DNA of 64,000 nucleotides from contig NZ_BNEB01000005.1 of the NCBI RefSeq assembly GCF_016860545.1, positions 1,240,001 to 1,304,000 on the forward strand, given 5' to 3'. The DNA is from Streptomyces asoensis (GTDB lineage Bacteria > Actinomycetota > Actinomycetes > Streptomycetales > Streptomycetaceae). The notes under the pieces are model-generated. The model was not told where the DNA came from and searched no databases. It saw only the letters and a list, made by a program, of their open reading frames with translations. Below, piece by piece: positions 8,144 to 17,012 of the stretch. How positions within the stretch are numbered: the first letter of the stretch is position 1; every line of letters begins with the position of its first letter. A program made the position numbers and the translations under genes.

Positions 8144-10339
8144 TCAGCGGCCGTCGGTGAAGGTCTCGCCCTTCTCCGCCTTGTCGACCAGCAGCGCGGG
8201 CGGGGTGAAGCGGTCGCCGTAGCGCTCGGCGAGCTGACGCGCGCGTGCCACGAATCCGGGGAGCCCGGTGCCCACCCCGTCCTCGCCCTGGTAGCCGTTG
8301 ATGTACTGGAGGACCCCGCCGGTCCAGCCGGGGAAGCCGATGCCGAGGAGCGAGCCGATGTTGGCGTCCGCGACGGAGGTCAGGACGCCCTCCTCGAGGA
8401 GCTTGACGGTGTCGAGGGCCTCGGCGAACAGCATCCGTTCCTGCATGTCCCGGAAGGGGATCCGGGCGTCCGCGCGCGTGAAGTGCTCGCGCAGGCCCGG
8501 CCAGAGCCCGGCCCGCGCGCCGTCCTCGCCGTACTCGTAGAAGCCGGCTCCGCCGCTGCGGCCGGTGCGGCCGAACTCGTCGACCATGCGGTCGATGACG
8601 GCCTCCGCGGGGTGCCCCGGCCAGACACCGCCCGCCTCCTCCACGGCCCTGCGGGACTCGTTGCGGATCTTGCGCGGGAGGGTGAGCGTGAGTTCGTCCA
8701 TCAGGGACAGGACCTTGGCCGGGTAGCCCGCCTGCGCGGCCGCCTGCTCCACCGACGCGGGCTCGATGCCCTCGCCGACCATGGCCACGCCCTCGTTGAT
8801 GAAGTGGCCGATCACCCGTGAGGTGAAGAAGCCGCGCGAGTCGTTGACGACGATCGGCGTCTTCCTGATCTGGCGGACCAGGTCGAAGGCGCGCGCGAGC
8901 GCCTCGTCGCCGGTGCGCTCGCCCTTGATGATCTCGACGAGCGGCATCTTGTCCACGGGCGAGAAGAAGTGCAGTCCGATGAAGTCGTCCTGGCGCTGGA
9001 CGCCCTCGGCGAGGGCCGTGATCGGCAGGGTGGAGGTGTTGGAGCACAGCAGGGCGTCCGGGGCGACGACCTGCTCGATCTCCTGGAACACCTTGTGCTT
9101 GAGGGAGGTGTCCTCGAAGACGGCCTCGATCACCGCGTCGCAGCCGGCCAGGTCCTGGGGGTCCGCGGTGGGCGTGATGCGGGCGAGCAGCGCGTCGGCC
9201 TTCTCCTGGGTCGTACGGCCCCGGGCCACGGCCTTGGCGCACAGCTTCTCGGAGTAGCCCCGGCCCTTGACGGCGGCCTCCAGGGAGACGTCCTTGAGGA
9301 CGACGTCGATGCCGGCGCGGGCGCACGAGTAGGCGATGCCCGCTCCCATCATCCCGGCGCCGAGGACGGCCACCCTGCGCACCTGGCGGGGTGCGACGCC
9401 CTTGGGGCGGCTGACGCCGGAGTTGACGGCCTGGAGGTCGAAGAAGAACGCCTGGATCATGTTCTTCGACGTCTGTCCGGCGGCCAGCTCGACGAAGTAG
9501 CGGGCCTCGATGACCTGGGCGGTCTCGAAGTCCACCTGGGCGCCCTCGACGGCCGCGGCGAGGATGCTGCGCGGCGCCGGGTAGGGGGCGCCGTTGGTCT
9601 CCTTGCGCAGACTGGCCGGGAAGGCGGGCAGGTTGGCGGCGAACCGGGGGTTCGACGGGGTGCCGCCGGGGATGCGGTAGCCCGGCCGGTCCCAGGGCTG
9701 CTGCGACTCGGGGTGGGCGTCGATGAAGGCACGGGCCTTGGCCAGCAGGTCGTCGGGCGAGTCGGCGACCTCGTCGACGAGGCCGTTCTCCAGGGCCCGC
9801 CGCGGGCTGTACTTGGTGCCCTTGAGGAGGACCTTCAGGAGCGCGTCGGTGATGCCCAGCAGCCGGACGGTGCGTACGACGCCGCCGCCCCCGGGCAGCA
9901 GGCCGAGGGTGACCTCGGGGCAGCCGATCTTCGAACCGGGCGCGTCCAGGGCGACGCGGTGGTGGCAGGCGAGGGCCAGCTCGTAGCCGCCGCCGAGGGC
10001 CGCGCCGTTCAGGGCGGCGACGACGGGCTTGCCGAGGGTCTCGATGCGGCGGAGGTGGCGCTTGATCTCCAGCCCGCCGTCCAGCAGTTCCTGGGCCGTG
10101 CCGGGGGTGACGCGGATGAGGTCGCGCAGGTCGCCGCCCGCGAAGAAGGTCTTCTTCGCGGACGTGAGGATGACACCCCGGACGGAGTCCTTCTCGGCCT
10201 CCAGGCGGTCGGTGACCGCGGCGAGGGAGGCGCGGAAGGCCGCGTTCATGGTGTTCGCGGACTGGTCGGGGTCGTCGAGGACGAGGGTGACGAGCCCGGT
10301 GCGGTCCTGTTCCCAGCGGATGGTGGTGCTCTGTGTCAT
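8144..10339 (-). CDS. fadB: Bifunctional enoyl-CoA hydratase / 3-hydroxyacyl-CoA dehydrogenase (FadB-like)
   Basis: Multifunctional beta-oxidation protein of 731 residues, near the usual 700-730. The N-terminal crotonase domain carries the oxyanion-hole segment NGAALGGGYELALACHH and the catalytic-Glu region GCPEVTLGLLPGGGG. The dehydrogenase half starts near residue 330 with the NAD motif VLGAGMMGAGIAYSCARAG and has the HFFSPVDKMPLVEII active-site segment followed by both C-terminal HCDH domains. It converts trans-2-enoyl-CoA to 3-ketoacyl-CoA. The thiolase fadA ends 41 bases upstream, so caiB-fadA-fadB read as one operon. No targeting signal; cytosolic. Confidence 0.93.
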   Translation of the reverse strand: MTQSTTIRWEQDRTGLVTLVLDDPDQSANTMNAAFRASLAAVTDRLEAEKDSVRGVILTSAKKTFFAGGDLRDLIRVTPGTAQELLDGGLEIKRHLRRIETLGKPVVAALNGAALGGGYELALACHHRVALDAPGSKIGCPEVTLGLLPGGGGVVRTVRLLGITDALLKVLLKGTKYSPRRALENGLVDEVADSPDDLLAKARAFIDAHPESQQPWDRPGYRIPGGTPSNPRFAANLPAFPASLRKETNGAPYPAPRSILAAAVEGAQVDFETAQVIEARYFVELAAGQTSKNMIQAFFFDLQAVNSGVSRPKGVAPRQVRRVAVLGAGMMGAGIAYSCARAGIDVVLKDVSLEAAVKGRGYSEKLCAKAVARGRTTQEKADALLARITPTADPQDLAGCDAVIEAVFEDTSLKHKVFQEIEQVVAPDALLCSNTSTLPITALAEGVQRQDDFIGLHFFSPVDKMPLVEIIKGERTGDEALARAFDLVRQIRKTPIVVNDSRGFFTSRVIGHFINEGVAMVGEGIEPASVEQAAAQAGYPAKVLSLMDELTLTLPRKIRNESRRAVEEAGGVWPGHPAEAVIDRMVDEFGRTGRSGGAGFYEYGEDGARAGLWPGLREHFTRADARIPFRDMQERMLFAEALDTVKLLEEGVLTSVADANIGSLLGIGFPGWTGGVLQYINGYQGEDGVGTGLPGFVARARQLAERYGDRFTPPALLVDKAEKGETFTDGR

Positions 10340-10380
10340 GACGGGGTCTCCGTTGAAGTCTGTGGGTTCCGCTGGGGTGG

Positions 10381-11595
10381 TCAGACGCGCTCGACGACGG
10401 TGGCGATGCCCATGCCGCCGCCGACGCAGAGGGTGGCGAGGCCGTACCGCTTGTCCCGGCGCTCCAGTTCGTCGACCAGCGTGCCGAGGATCATCGCGCC
10501 GGTGGCGCCGAGCGGGTGGCCGAGGGCGATGGCGCCACCGTTGACGTTGACCTTGTCCAGGGACAGGCCCATGTCCTTGACGAAGCGCAGGACGACCGCG
10601 GCGAACGCCTCGTTGATCTCCACCAGGTCGATGTCGTCGATGGTCAGACCGGCCTTGGCGAGGGCCTTGCGGGTGGCGGGCGCGGGGCCGGTGAGCATGA
10701 TCGTCGGCTCGGAGCCGGAGACCGCGGCGGAGACGATCCGCGCGCGGGGGGTGAGCCCGTACCGCTCGCCGACCTCCTTGGAGCCGATGGCGACCAGGGA
10801 GGCGCCGTCGACGATGCCGGAGGAGTTGCCCGCGTGGTGGACGTGGTCGATCTTCTCCACCCAGTGGTACTTCTGGAGCGCGACCGCGTCGAATCCGCCC
10901 AGTTCGCCGATGTCGGCGAAGGACGGCTTCAGCCTGCCGAGCGAGTCGGCGGTGGTGCCGGGCCGCGGGTGCTCGTCGTGGTCGAGGACGACCAGGCCGC
11001 TGCGGTCCTTCACGGGCACCACGGAGCGGTCGAAGCGGCCCTCCTTCCAGGCCGTCGCCGCCCGCTCCTGCGACAGGGCCGCGTACTCGTCGACGTCACG
11101 CCGGGAGAAGCCCTCGACGGTGGCGATGAGGTCGGCCCCGATGCCCTGCGGCACGAAGTTGACGGACAGGTTCGTCATCGGGTCGTTGAACCAGGCTCCG
11201 CCGTCCGAGGCCATCGGCACCCGGGACATCGACTCCACCCCGCCCGCCAGGACGAGGTCCTCCCAGCCCGATCGGACCTTCGTCGCGGCCAGGTTGACGG
11301 CCTCCAGACCCGAGGCGCAGAAGCGGTTCTCCTGCACGCCGGCCACGGTGTCCGGCAGACCGGCCGCGAGGGCGGCGATGCGCGCGATGTCGGAGCCCTG
11401 GTCGCCCACGGGACCGACCACGCCGAGCACGATGTCGTCGATGGCGGCCGGGTCGAGGCCGGGGAAACGGCCGCGCAGCTCGTGGATGAGGCCGACGACG
11501 AGGTCGATCGGCTTCGTGCCGTGCAGGCCGCCGTCGGCCTTGCCGCGCCCGCGCGGGGTGCGGATCGCGTCGTACACGTACGCTTCGGTGCTCAC
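10381..11595 (-). CDS. fadA: Acetyl-CoA C-acyltransferase (3-ketoacyl-CoA thiolase)
   Basis: Thiolase of 404 residues that cleaves 3-ketoacyl-CoA to acetyl-CoA and a shortened acyl-CoA. The nucleophile Cys93 lies in NRFCASGLEAV, the second and third motifs are EINEAFAA and GGAIALGHPLGATG with the active His, and the last Cys is in CVGGGMG. The GTG at 11595 has its own ribosome-binding site (GAAAGG, about 7 bases upstream), which supports independent translation. The same frame is nevertheless open upstream through the whole caiB gene, so a CaiB-thiolase read-through protein is possible. Partner of fadB downstream. Confidence 0.92.
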   Translation of the reverse strand: MSTEAYVYDAIRTPRGRGKADGGLHGTKPIDLVVGLIHELRGRFPGLDPAAIDDIVLGVVGPVGDQGSDIARIAALAAGLPDTVAGVQENRFCASGLEAVNLAATKVRSGWEDLVLAGGVESMSRVPMASDGGAWFNDPMTNLSVNFVPQGIGADLIATVEGFSRRDVDEYAALSQERAATAWKEGRFDRSVVPVKDRSGLVVLDHDEHPRPGTTADSLGRLKPSFADIGELGGFDAVALQKYHWVEKIDHVHHAGNSSGIVDGASLVAIGSKEVGERYGLTPRARIVSAAVSGSEPTIMLTGPAPATRKALAKAGLTIDDIDLVEINEAFAAVVLRFVKDMGLSLDKVNVNGGAIALGHPLGATGAMILGTLVDELERRDKRYGLATLCVGGGMGIATVVERV

Positions 11596-12843
11596 TGATG
11601 GGCCTTTCGGGAGGGTGGGCCGGGCCGGGCGGGGTCGGTCGCCCCGGTGCGGGAGGTCCTTCACAGCGGTGGTCGCGGTGGTCGCGGTGGTCCGGGCGCA
11701 GGCCCGCTCCAGGGGGTCCGCCGCCAGGGCCGGTACGTCCCAGTCGTCGGCCACCTCACGCGTGTGGGCGCCGGGGAGCGCGGGCGCGGTGCGGACGGCG
11801 GTGGGCGTCGCGGAGAATCGGGGCGCGGGGGCCGGCTGGGTGATGCCGCCGTGTTCGGTGAAGGTGCCGCGGGCGGCCAGATGGGGGTGGTGCGGGGCCT
11901 CGCGCAGGGACAGCACGGGCGCCACGCAGGCGTCGGTGCCCTCGAAGACGGCGGTCCACTCGTCCCGGGTGCGGGTCGCGAACCGGGCGGCGACCGCCTC
12001 TCGGAGCTCTCCCCAGCGGGTCCAGTCGGTGCGGGCGTCCCGCACGTCAGCGAGGCCGAGGAGGTCCGTGAACCGATCGTAGAACCGGGGTTCCAGGGCG
12101 CCGACGGCCATGTACCCGCCGTCGGCGGTCTCGTAGGTGCCGTAGTACGGGCAGCCGCCGTCGAGCAGGTTGGCGCCGCGCCGGTCCTGCCAGCCGCCGG
12201 CGGAGAGCATGCCGTGGATCATCGCGGACAGATGCGCGGTGCCGTCGACGATGGCCGCGTCGACCACCTGCCCGACACCGCTCCCGCGCGCGTGGTGCAA
12301 CGCGGCGAGGACGCCGACGACGAGGTAGAGCGAGCCGCCCGCGTAGTCGCCGAGCAGGTTGGCGGGGACGGGCGGCGGCCGGTCCGGGGCGCCGATGAGG
12401 CCGAGGGCGCCGGTGACGGCGATGTAGGAGACGTCGTGGCCCGCGCGGTCGGCGAGGGGGCCGTCCTGGCCCCAGCCGGTCATGCGCCCGTAGACCAGTC
12501 GGGGGTTGCGGGCGTGGCACTCCCGCGGGCCGACCCCGAGGCGCTCGGCGACGCCGGGCCGGTTGCCCTCGATGAGCACGTCGGCGCGGGCGGCGAGATC
12601 GAGCACGCGCGCGGGGCCGTCCGGGGCCTTGAGGTCGATGATCACCGAGCGCTTGTTGCGGTTGGTGACGTCGTGGGCGGGGTCGATGGACAGGGCGGTG
12701 CCGCCGGGCCGGTCCACGCGGACGACGTCGGCGCCGAGGTCGGCCAGCAGCATGGCCGCGAAGGGGCCGGGGCCGATCCCGGCGAGTTCCACCACGCGCA
12801 CGCCCGTCAGCGGGCCGTGCCCGGCCGTCCGTCCCGTCGTCAT
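11596..12843 (-). CDS. CaiB/BaiF (type III) CoA-transferase family protein; no stop before fadA
   Basis: Family III CoA-transferase or alpha-methylacyl-CoA racemase-like protein. The ATG at 12843 follows a strong AAGGGGG site. Family marks are GVRVVELAGIGPGPFAAMLLADLGADVVRVD at the start, NRNKRSVIIDLK, the catalytic-Asp region and HHPHLAARGTFTE near the end. The domain finishes about 380 codons in, but the frame runs without a stop into fadA at 11595. Around 11669-11696 a 9-base unit repeats three times; a shift of one frame just there would end the protein at a TGA (11662-11664). So the native stop may have been lost by an indel or a sequence error, or the two enzymes form a genuine fusion. 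The end coordinate given is only the point where fadA begins. Confidence 0.8.
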
Positions 12844-12870
12844 CCAGCCCCCTTGCTGTGACACAACCGA

Positions 12871-12889
12871 TGTAACACCAGTGATGCTA
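12871..12889. promoter_or_regulatory. MerR-type operator upstream of caiB
   Basis: TGTAACACCAGTGATGCTA matches 15 of 19 bases of the reverse complement of the merR-proximal element (7285-7303). It lies 28 bases before the caiB ATG, where a repressor or MerR activator would touch the promoter. Confidence 0.55.
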
Positions 12890-12921
12890 AGAACGTGTTC
12901 CCATGGGCACAAGAGGTGGGC

Positions 12922-12936
12922 GAGCAAGCGCTTAGA
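12922..12936. promoter_or_regulatory. Possible TetR-type operator AAGCGCTT
   Basis: CAAGCGCTTAG with an 8-bp palindromic core lies between divergent caiB and the enoyl-reductase-like gene. Similar AAGCGCTT cores are operators of TetR regulators of fatty-acid genes in actinobacteria. Short, so tentative. Confidence 0.3.
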
Positions 12937-13027
12937 CACTTTAGGGGCACCTGCCGTCGGCCTCCGCACCGCTCACGCTAGCCTCAGCCCCCGACGGCGG
13001 CGCGGGCTGAAACGACGATGGGGTGTC

Positions 13028-14200
13028 ATGAGCAGGCTGAAAAGGGCGGACCGTCCGTACGACATCGTGCTCTTCGGGGCGACCGGCTTCGTGGGGGTGC
13101 TCACGGCGGAGTACCTCGCCGCCCACGCGCCCTCCGGGCTGCGCTGGGCGATCGCCGGCCGCAGCCGGGAGAAGCTGGAGCGGCTGCGCGAGCGGCTCGG
13201 CGTCGATGTCGGCGTGCTGAGCGCCGACGTCTCGGACCCGGCGTCCCTGCGCGCGCTCGCGGAGCACGCACGCGTGGTCGCCACGACCGTGGGCCCCTAC
13301 GTGTCGTACGGCGAGGAGCTCGTGGCGGCCTGCGCGGACACCGGCGCCGACTACCTCGACCTCACCGGCGAGCCGGAGTTCGTGGATCTGATGTACGTCC
13401 GGCACGACGCACGCGCGCGTGAGACGGGCGCGCGGCTGGTCCACGCGTGCGGCTTCGACTCGGTGCCGCACGATCTGGGCGTGTACTTCACCGTCCGCCG
13501 GCTCCCCGAGGGCGTGCCGCTCACGGTGGACGGCTTCGTGACCGCCGGCGCCACCTTCTCGGGCGGCACCTTCGCCTCCGCGCTGGGCCAGTTCGCGCGC
13601 GGGCGGCAGATGGTCGCCGCCGCGCGGGAGCGGGGCCGGCACGAGCCGCGCCTGATGGGCCGCCGGGCCACCGCGCAGGTCGGCGCGCCCCGGTTCGCGC
13701 CGGAGGTCGGCGCCTGGGCCCTGCCCCTGCCGACCATCGACGCGCAGGTCGTGCTGCGCTCGGCGAGGGAGCTGGCGCGCTACGGGCCCGATTTCCGCTA
13801 CCGGCACTACGCGGCCGTGCGGCGGCTGCCCGTCGCCCTGGGCGGGGTCGCGGCGGTCGGAACGCTCGTCGCGGCGGCTCAGGTGCCGCCCGCGCGGCGC
13901 TGGCTGTCCGGCCGGCTCAGCCCCGGTCAGGGCCCGAGCGCCGAGAGGCGGGCGCGGAGCTGGTTCTCGGTGCGGTTCGTCGGCGAGGGCGGCGGCCGGC
14001 GGGTGTACACCGAGGTGTCGGGAGGCGACCCGGGCTACGACGAGACGGCGAAGATGTTCGCGGAGGCGGCGCTGGCACTGGCCTGCGACGATCTCCCGCC
14101 GACCGCGGGCCAGGTGACGACGGCCGTGGCGATGGGCGACACGCTGACCGAACGGCTCACCCGGGCGGGCATCCGCTTCCGGGTGGCGGCACACCGCTGA
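13028..14200 (+). CDS. Saccharopine-dehydrogenase-like / trans-acting enoyl reductase family protein
   Basis: NAD(P)-binding protein of 390 residues. The Rossmann start DIVLFGATGFVGVLTAEYLA is followed by GRSREKLERLRERLG, the TTVGPYVSYGEELVAACADTGADYLDLTGE segment and HACGFDSVPHDLGV, which is the typical pattern of mycobacterial trans-acting enoyl reductase relatives. A hydrophobic stretch near residue 275 may bind membrane. The ATG at 13028 is chosen because the Rossmann fold begins about 12 residues later. It diverges from caiB across 184 bases with two candidate operators, which ties it to lipid metabolism. The true substrate is unknown. Confidence 0.8.
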   Translation: MSRLKRADRPYDIVLFGATGFVGVLTAEYLAAHAPSGLRWAIAGRSREKLERLRERLGVDVGVLSADVSDPASLRALAEHARVVATTVGPYVSYGEELVAACADTGADYLDLTGEPEFVDLMYVRHDARARETGARLVHACGFDSVPHDLGVYFTVRRLPEGVPLTVDGFVTAGATFSGGTFASALGQFARGRQMVAAARERGRHEPRLMGRRATAQVGAPRFAPEVGAWALPLPTIDAQVVLRSARELARYGPDFRYRHYAAVRRLPVALGGVAAVGTLVAAAQVPPARRWLSGRLSPGQGPSAERRARSWFSVRFVGEGGGRRVYTEVSGGDPGYDETAKMFAEAALALACDDLPPTAGQVTTAVAMGDTLTERLTRAGIRFRVAAHR

Positions 14201-14252
14201 CCGGCGGTCCGACGCGTCCATGGCGTCCGCCGGGTCCGTGGCGTCCTCGGCG

Positions 14253-14399
14253 TCAGAGCGGCCACTGGACGAGCGTGTAGATCATCCCGACGATCCAGCC
14301 GAGTCCGGCCAGGACGGCCAGGACCAGCGCGGCGTTCACGGCTCGCTCGACGGGGCGGTTCGGGTCGGCGAGGGGCTTGGGAGCACGGTGCGTCGTCAT
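14253..14399 (-). CDS. Small single-pass membrane protein (48 aa), hypothetical
   Basis: A short frame beginning ATG ACG ACG CAC at 14399 encodes 48 residues: a charged, Pro-rich N-terminus of about 20 residues, then one hydrophobic segment (AALVLAVLAGLGWIVGMIY) and a short tail ending in WPL. Codon third positions are G/C rich as in real genes here. It lies between converging genes, upstream of nothing obvious. I do not recognise a family; it looks like the small tail-anchored proteins common in Streptomyces. Confidence 0.55.
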   Translation of the reverse strand: MTTHRAPKPLADPNRPVERAVNAALVLAVLAGLGWIVGMIYTLVQWPL

Positions 14400-14459
14400 G
14401 CGGCCAGCCTGCCGGGCGGGGGCCGGGCGTACATCGGTACGGGTACTCAGGCGAGGTAC

Positions 14460-15182
14460 TCAGGTGACGGGCCGGGCCACCGCGGGTGAGGCGTGGTCCT
14501 TCGCCTCCCGCAGGGCCCGCCGGCACAGCGCGTCCGCCCTGCGGGTCGTCTCCGGGAGGCGGAACCGCGGGGTGAGGGCGAGGGTGTGGGCGCAGGCCCC
14601 GTCCAGGGTGACGCGGTGGCCGACCGAGACGAAGACCGGCTTCACCCCCGCCCGGGTGCGCAGGGCCCGCCCGACCTCGTCGTCGCCGGCCAGCAGCGGG
14701 GCCGCCGACCCGCGCGGGGCGTCCGGGTCGTCGTAGGTGAAGGCGAACGGGTTCTTGGCGACGCCGACGGTGGGCAGACCGGTGAGCACGCCGAGGTGGC
14801 TGGCGAGGCCGAACCGGCGCGGGTGGGCCAGGCCGTAGCCGTCGCAGACGACCAGGCCCGGCGGGTGGGGCAGGGCCTCCAGGGCGGCGAGCACCGTGGG
14901 AATCTCGCGGAACGCGAGCAGGCCGGGCACGTACGGGAAGGAGATCCGGCCCACGGCCGTGGCCTCGGCGACGACCTCGAGGCTCGCCGCGTCCAGCACG
15001 ACGGCCGCGGCGGCGACGAGGTCGCGCTCGTCGTCGTAGGCGACGTCGACCCCCGTGACGTGGCCCGTGCCAGGCGGTGGACCCGGTTCGCCGAGCACCA
15101 CCCGGGCCCGCAGCTCGTCCTGGACGGCGCGGGCCGCTTCCTCGGTCGCGGGCCAGCCCGCCGGAATCTCTACGGTCGTCAT
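14460..15182 (-). CDS. nfi: Endonuclease V (deoxyinosine 3'-endonuclease)
   Basis: DNA repair nuclease of 240 residues that nicks the second phosphodiester bond 3' to deoxyinosine from adenine deamination. Conserved EndoV elements are seen in order: GVDVAYDD with the first metal-binding Asp, FPYVPGLLAFRE with the wedge PYVPG and catalytic Glu, VCDGYGLAHPRRFGLASHLG with the second Asp, GVAKNPF and VSVGHRVTL. Length fits the family (about 220-240). It appears to be a single gene. Confidence 0.93.
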   Translation of the reverse strand: MTTVEIPAGWPATEEAARAVQDELRARVVLGEPGPPPGTGHVTGVDVAYDDERDLVAAAAVVLDAASLEVVAEATAVGRISFPYVPGLLAFREIPTVLAALEALPHPPGLVVCDGYGLAHPRRFGLASHLGVLTGLPTVGVAKNPFAFTYDDPDAPRGSAAPLLAGDDEVGRALRTRAGVKPVFVSVGHRVTLDGACAHTLALTPRFRLPETTRRADALCRRALREAKDHASPAVARPVT

Positions 15183-15243
15183 CGTGCGGACGAGCGTACG
15201 GCTCCCGGGGGCCGGCCCGCGATCGTGTTCCGGCGCGGGCCCG

Positions 15244-15573
15244 TCAGCCCTTGTCGCCGAGCGCCTGCTGGAGCCGGCTCTTGTTCATGTCCGAGCGACC
15301 CTTGACGCCCCGCCGCCTGGCCTCCTCGTAGAGCTGGTCGTAGGTGGGCCCCTGGGAACCCTTCCCGGACCGCCGTCCGCCCCGCTCGCCGGAGGACATG
15401 TCCTGCGTAGAGGTACGGCCGGCGGTCTTCGACTCGCCGGACCTGGCCCGTTCCTTGTTCACCGTCCGGGCGGCGATCTCCTCGGCGCGGCCGGCGCTCG
15501 CTCCCCGGTCCTGCGCGCTTTCCTTGATGTGCTCGTACTGGCGCTCCCGCTCGGGGCTGGAACCGCGTGGCAT
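15244..15573 (-). CDS. Small basic protein, 'plasmid stabilization'-type, with Rho-N/SAP-like C-terminus
   Basis: A 109-residue, highly charged protein widespread in Streptomyces and usually labelled plasmid stabilization protein. The N-terminal half (RERQYEHIKESAQDRGASAGRAEEIAARTVNKERA) is helical and very polar; the C-terminal 35 residues (YEEARRRGVKGRSDMNKSRLQQAL) resemble the Rho N-terminal or SAP helix-extended-loop-helix fold that binds nucleic acid. The ATG at 15573 follows GGAGAGGG. Actual role is not known; the label is inherited from annotation practice rather than evidence. Confidence 0.75.
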   Translation of the reverse strand: MPRGSSPERERQYEHIKESAQDRGASAGRAEEIAARTVNKERARSGESKTAGRTSTQDMSSGERGGRRSGKGSQGPTYDQLYEEARRRGVKGRSDMNKSRLQQALGDKG

Positions 15574-15620
15574 GTCCCTCTCCTTCCGTGTCCGCGGCCA
15601 CCGGGTACCCCGGAACGCGC

Positions 15621-16790
15621 TCACCTCTCCAGACGTGCCACGCGACTCTGCTCCCCGGCCGCCCAGCAGCCGCCGTCGCGGGTGCAGTCCACGGTGTCGT
15701 ACGAGCCCGTGTCGACGGTGCGCCAGGTGCGGCCGGCGTCGGTGGTCAGGTCGGTGCCGGTGGGGCCGACCGCGAGGGCGGCGGACCGGCTGTGCGGCAG
15801 CCAGGCCACGCCGGAGCGGTAGGCGGCCACCGGTACGGCGGCCGGCCGCCAGGTGCGGCCCGCGTCGGAGGTGCCGGCGGCGGACCGCGGGGAGGGCTGG
15901 TCGGCGCGGTAGTCGCCGCCGACGGCGAGACCGTGCGCGCGATCGCGGAAGGCGAGGGCGAAGACACCGCGCGCGGGGTCCCCGGCGGGGATCGTGCTGT
16001 CGGCGGCCGTCCAGGTCAGTCCGCGGTCCGACGAGTGCAGCACGCGCGCGTGCGCCGCGCCGCCGGTCGCCAGCCAGACGTCCTTCGCCCCGGAGGCGAC
16101 CAGGCACTGACCGCTCGCCGCGAAGCCCGCCTCGCCGGCCAGGGCGGCGGGCATGCCGTCGTCCGGCAGCACCTTCCAGGAGCGGCCGCCGTCGGCGGTG
16201 GACAGGACGCGGAACCGGCCGTCCACCGGATCGCTCACGGCGAGGCCGTGGCGGCGGTCGAAGAAGGTCATGCAGTCGTAGAACGCCCGGGCGTCGGTGT
16301 TGCGGAAGGACTCGGTCCAGGTCGTGCCGCCGTCCTCGGTGCGGTAGACACGCGATGCCTCGCCCTCGCCGATCGCGAGCACGACGGCGCGGCGCGCGTC
16401 GAACGCCTCGACGTCGCGGAACTGGAGGTCGGCGGCGCCGGGCGGCGAGACGTCGCGCCAGCTCGCGCCGCCGTCGGAGGTCCGCACGACGGTGCCCTGG
16501 GTGCCGGCCGCCCACGCCGTGTCCCGGTCGACCGCCGCGAGACCGCGGAAGCGGACGCCGGTCGTGCCGGTCTCCTCGAGGTCCCAGTGCGGTGCCCGCG
16601 GGCCCGGGGTGTGCGCCTGGGCGGGCAGCGCGGCCAGGAGGGCGAGCGCCGCCCCGCAGAGTGCCGCCGCCGCCCGGCCGCGCCCCGGCGCCGCTCGCCC
16701 GAACGCCGCCCGAACCGTGCCCGCACGTCCCGTGCCCGCCAGTGGTTCGCCTGTCCGTACCGTGCGTCGCGTCTTCCCCAAGCGCCTCAT
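15621..16790 (-). CDS. Secreted BNR/sialidase-like beta-propeller protein
   Basis: Predicted exported protein of 389 residues. After a long basic lead and a hydrophobic segment (AAALCGAALALLAALPAQAH) ending at an AQA cleavage site, it has repeated blades with the Asp-box pattern S-x-D-x-G-x-x-W (TSDGGASW, TEDGGTTW, TADGGRSW, SSDRGLTW, TSDAGRTW, TTDAGRTW). Such propellers occur in sialidases and in the Ycf48/HCF136 assembly factors; the catalytic Arg triad and Tyr of sialidases are not evident, so a binding or scaffold role is more likely. The ATG at 16790 is preferred over an upstream start that would add 41 residues before the signal. It diverges from ssgD. Confidence 0.8.
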   Translation of the reverse strand: MRRLGKTRRTVRTGEPLAGTGRAGTVRAAFGRAAPGRGRAAAALCGAALALLAALPAQAHTPGPRAPHWDLEETGTTGVRFRGLAAVDRDTAWAAGTQGTVVRTSDGGASWRDVSPPGAADLQFRDVEAFDARRAVVLAIGEGEASRVYRTEDGGTTWTESFRNTDARAFYDCMTFFDRRHGLAVSDPVDGRFRVLSTADGGRSWKVLPDDGMPAALAGEAGFAASGQCLVASGAKDVWLATGGAAHARVLHSSDRGLTWTAADSTIPAGDPARGVFALAFRDRAHGLAVGGDYRADQPSPRSAAGTSDAGRTWRPAAVPVAAYRSGVAWLPHSRSAALAVGPTGTDLTTDAGRTWRTVDTGSYDTVDCTRDGGCWAAGEQSRVARLER

Positions 16791-16874
16791 GGCGGGCGAA
16801 GCTAGTCCACGGCCCCGGCGCCGTCCAGATGCCCTCGACCGCCCCGCCCGCCCCACGGGTCGCGGCGGGAGAAG

Positions 16875-16919
16875 TGAGTCACTCAGGTGCATGAAGGCGG
16901 TGACCGAGGTCACTAGGAA
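16875..16919. promoter_or_regulatory. Two short palindromes and a -10-like box in the ssgD promoter region
   Basis: TGAGTcACTCA at 16875-16885 and GTGACCGAGGTCAC at 16900-16913 are inverted repeats, the second running into TAGGAAT, a plausible -10 element. They lie about 100 bases before ssgD and about 100 before the divergent BNR gene, so either could use them. Confidence 0.4.
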
Positions 16920-17012
16920 TGGGTGTGCACGGATCGGCCGGTTCCGGCGTCTCTTCCAGTGTCCGGACGCACCGCCCGGAAGATCGTCCCGCCGTCACGA
17001 GGGAGCAAGGCG

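Noticed and set aside
11669..11696. Triplicated 9-base unit as a CRISPR or minisatellite
   Set aside because: Only three short GC-rich units inside a reading frame; no spacers. Mentioned only as a likely slippage spot.
8969..12082. 1037-codon plus-strand frame across fadB, fadA and caiB
   Set aside because: Opposite-strand shadow of three well supported genes; composition is low-complexity and no motif is seen.
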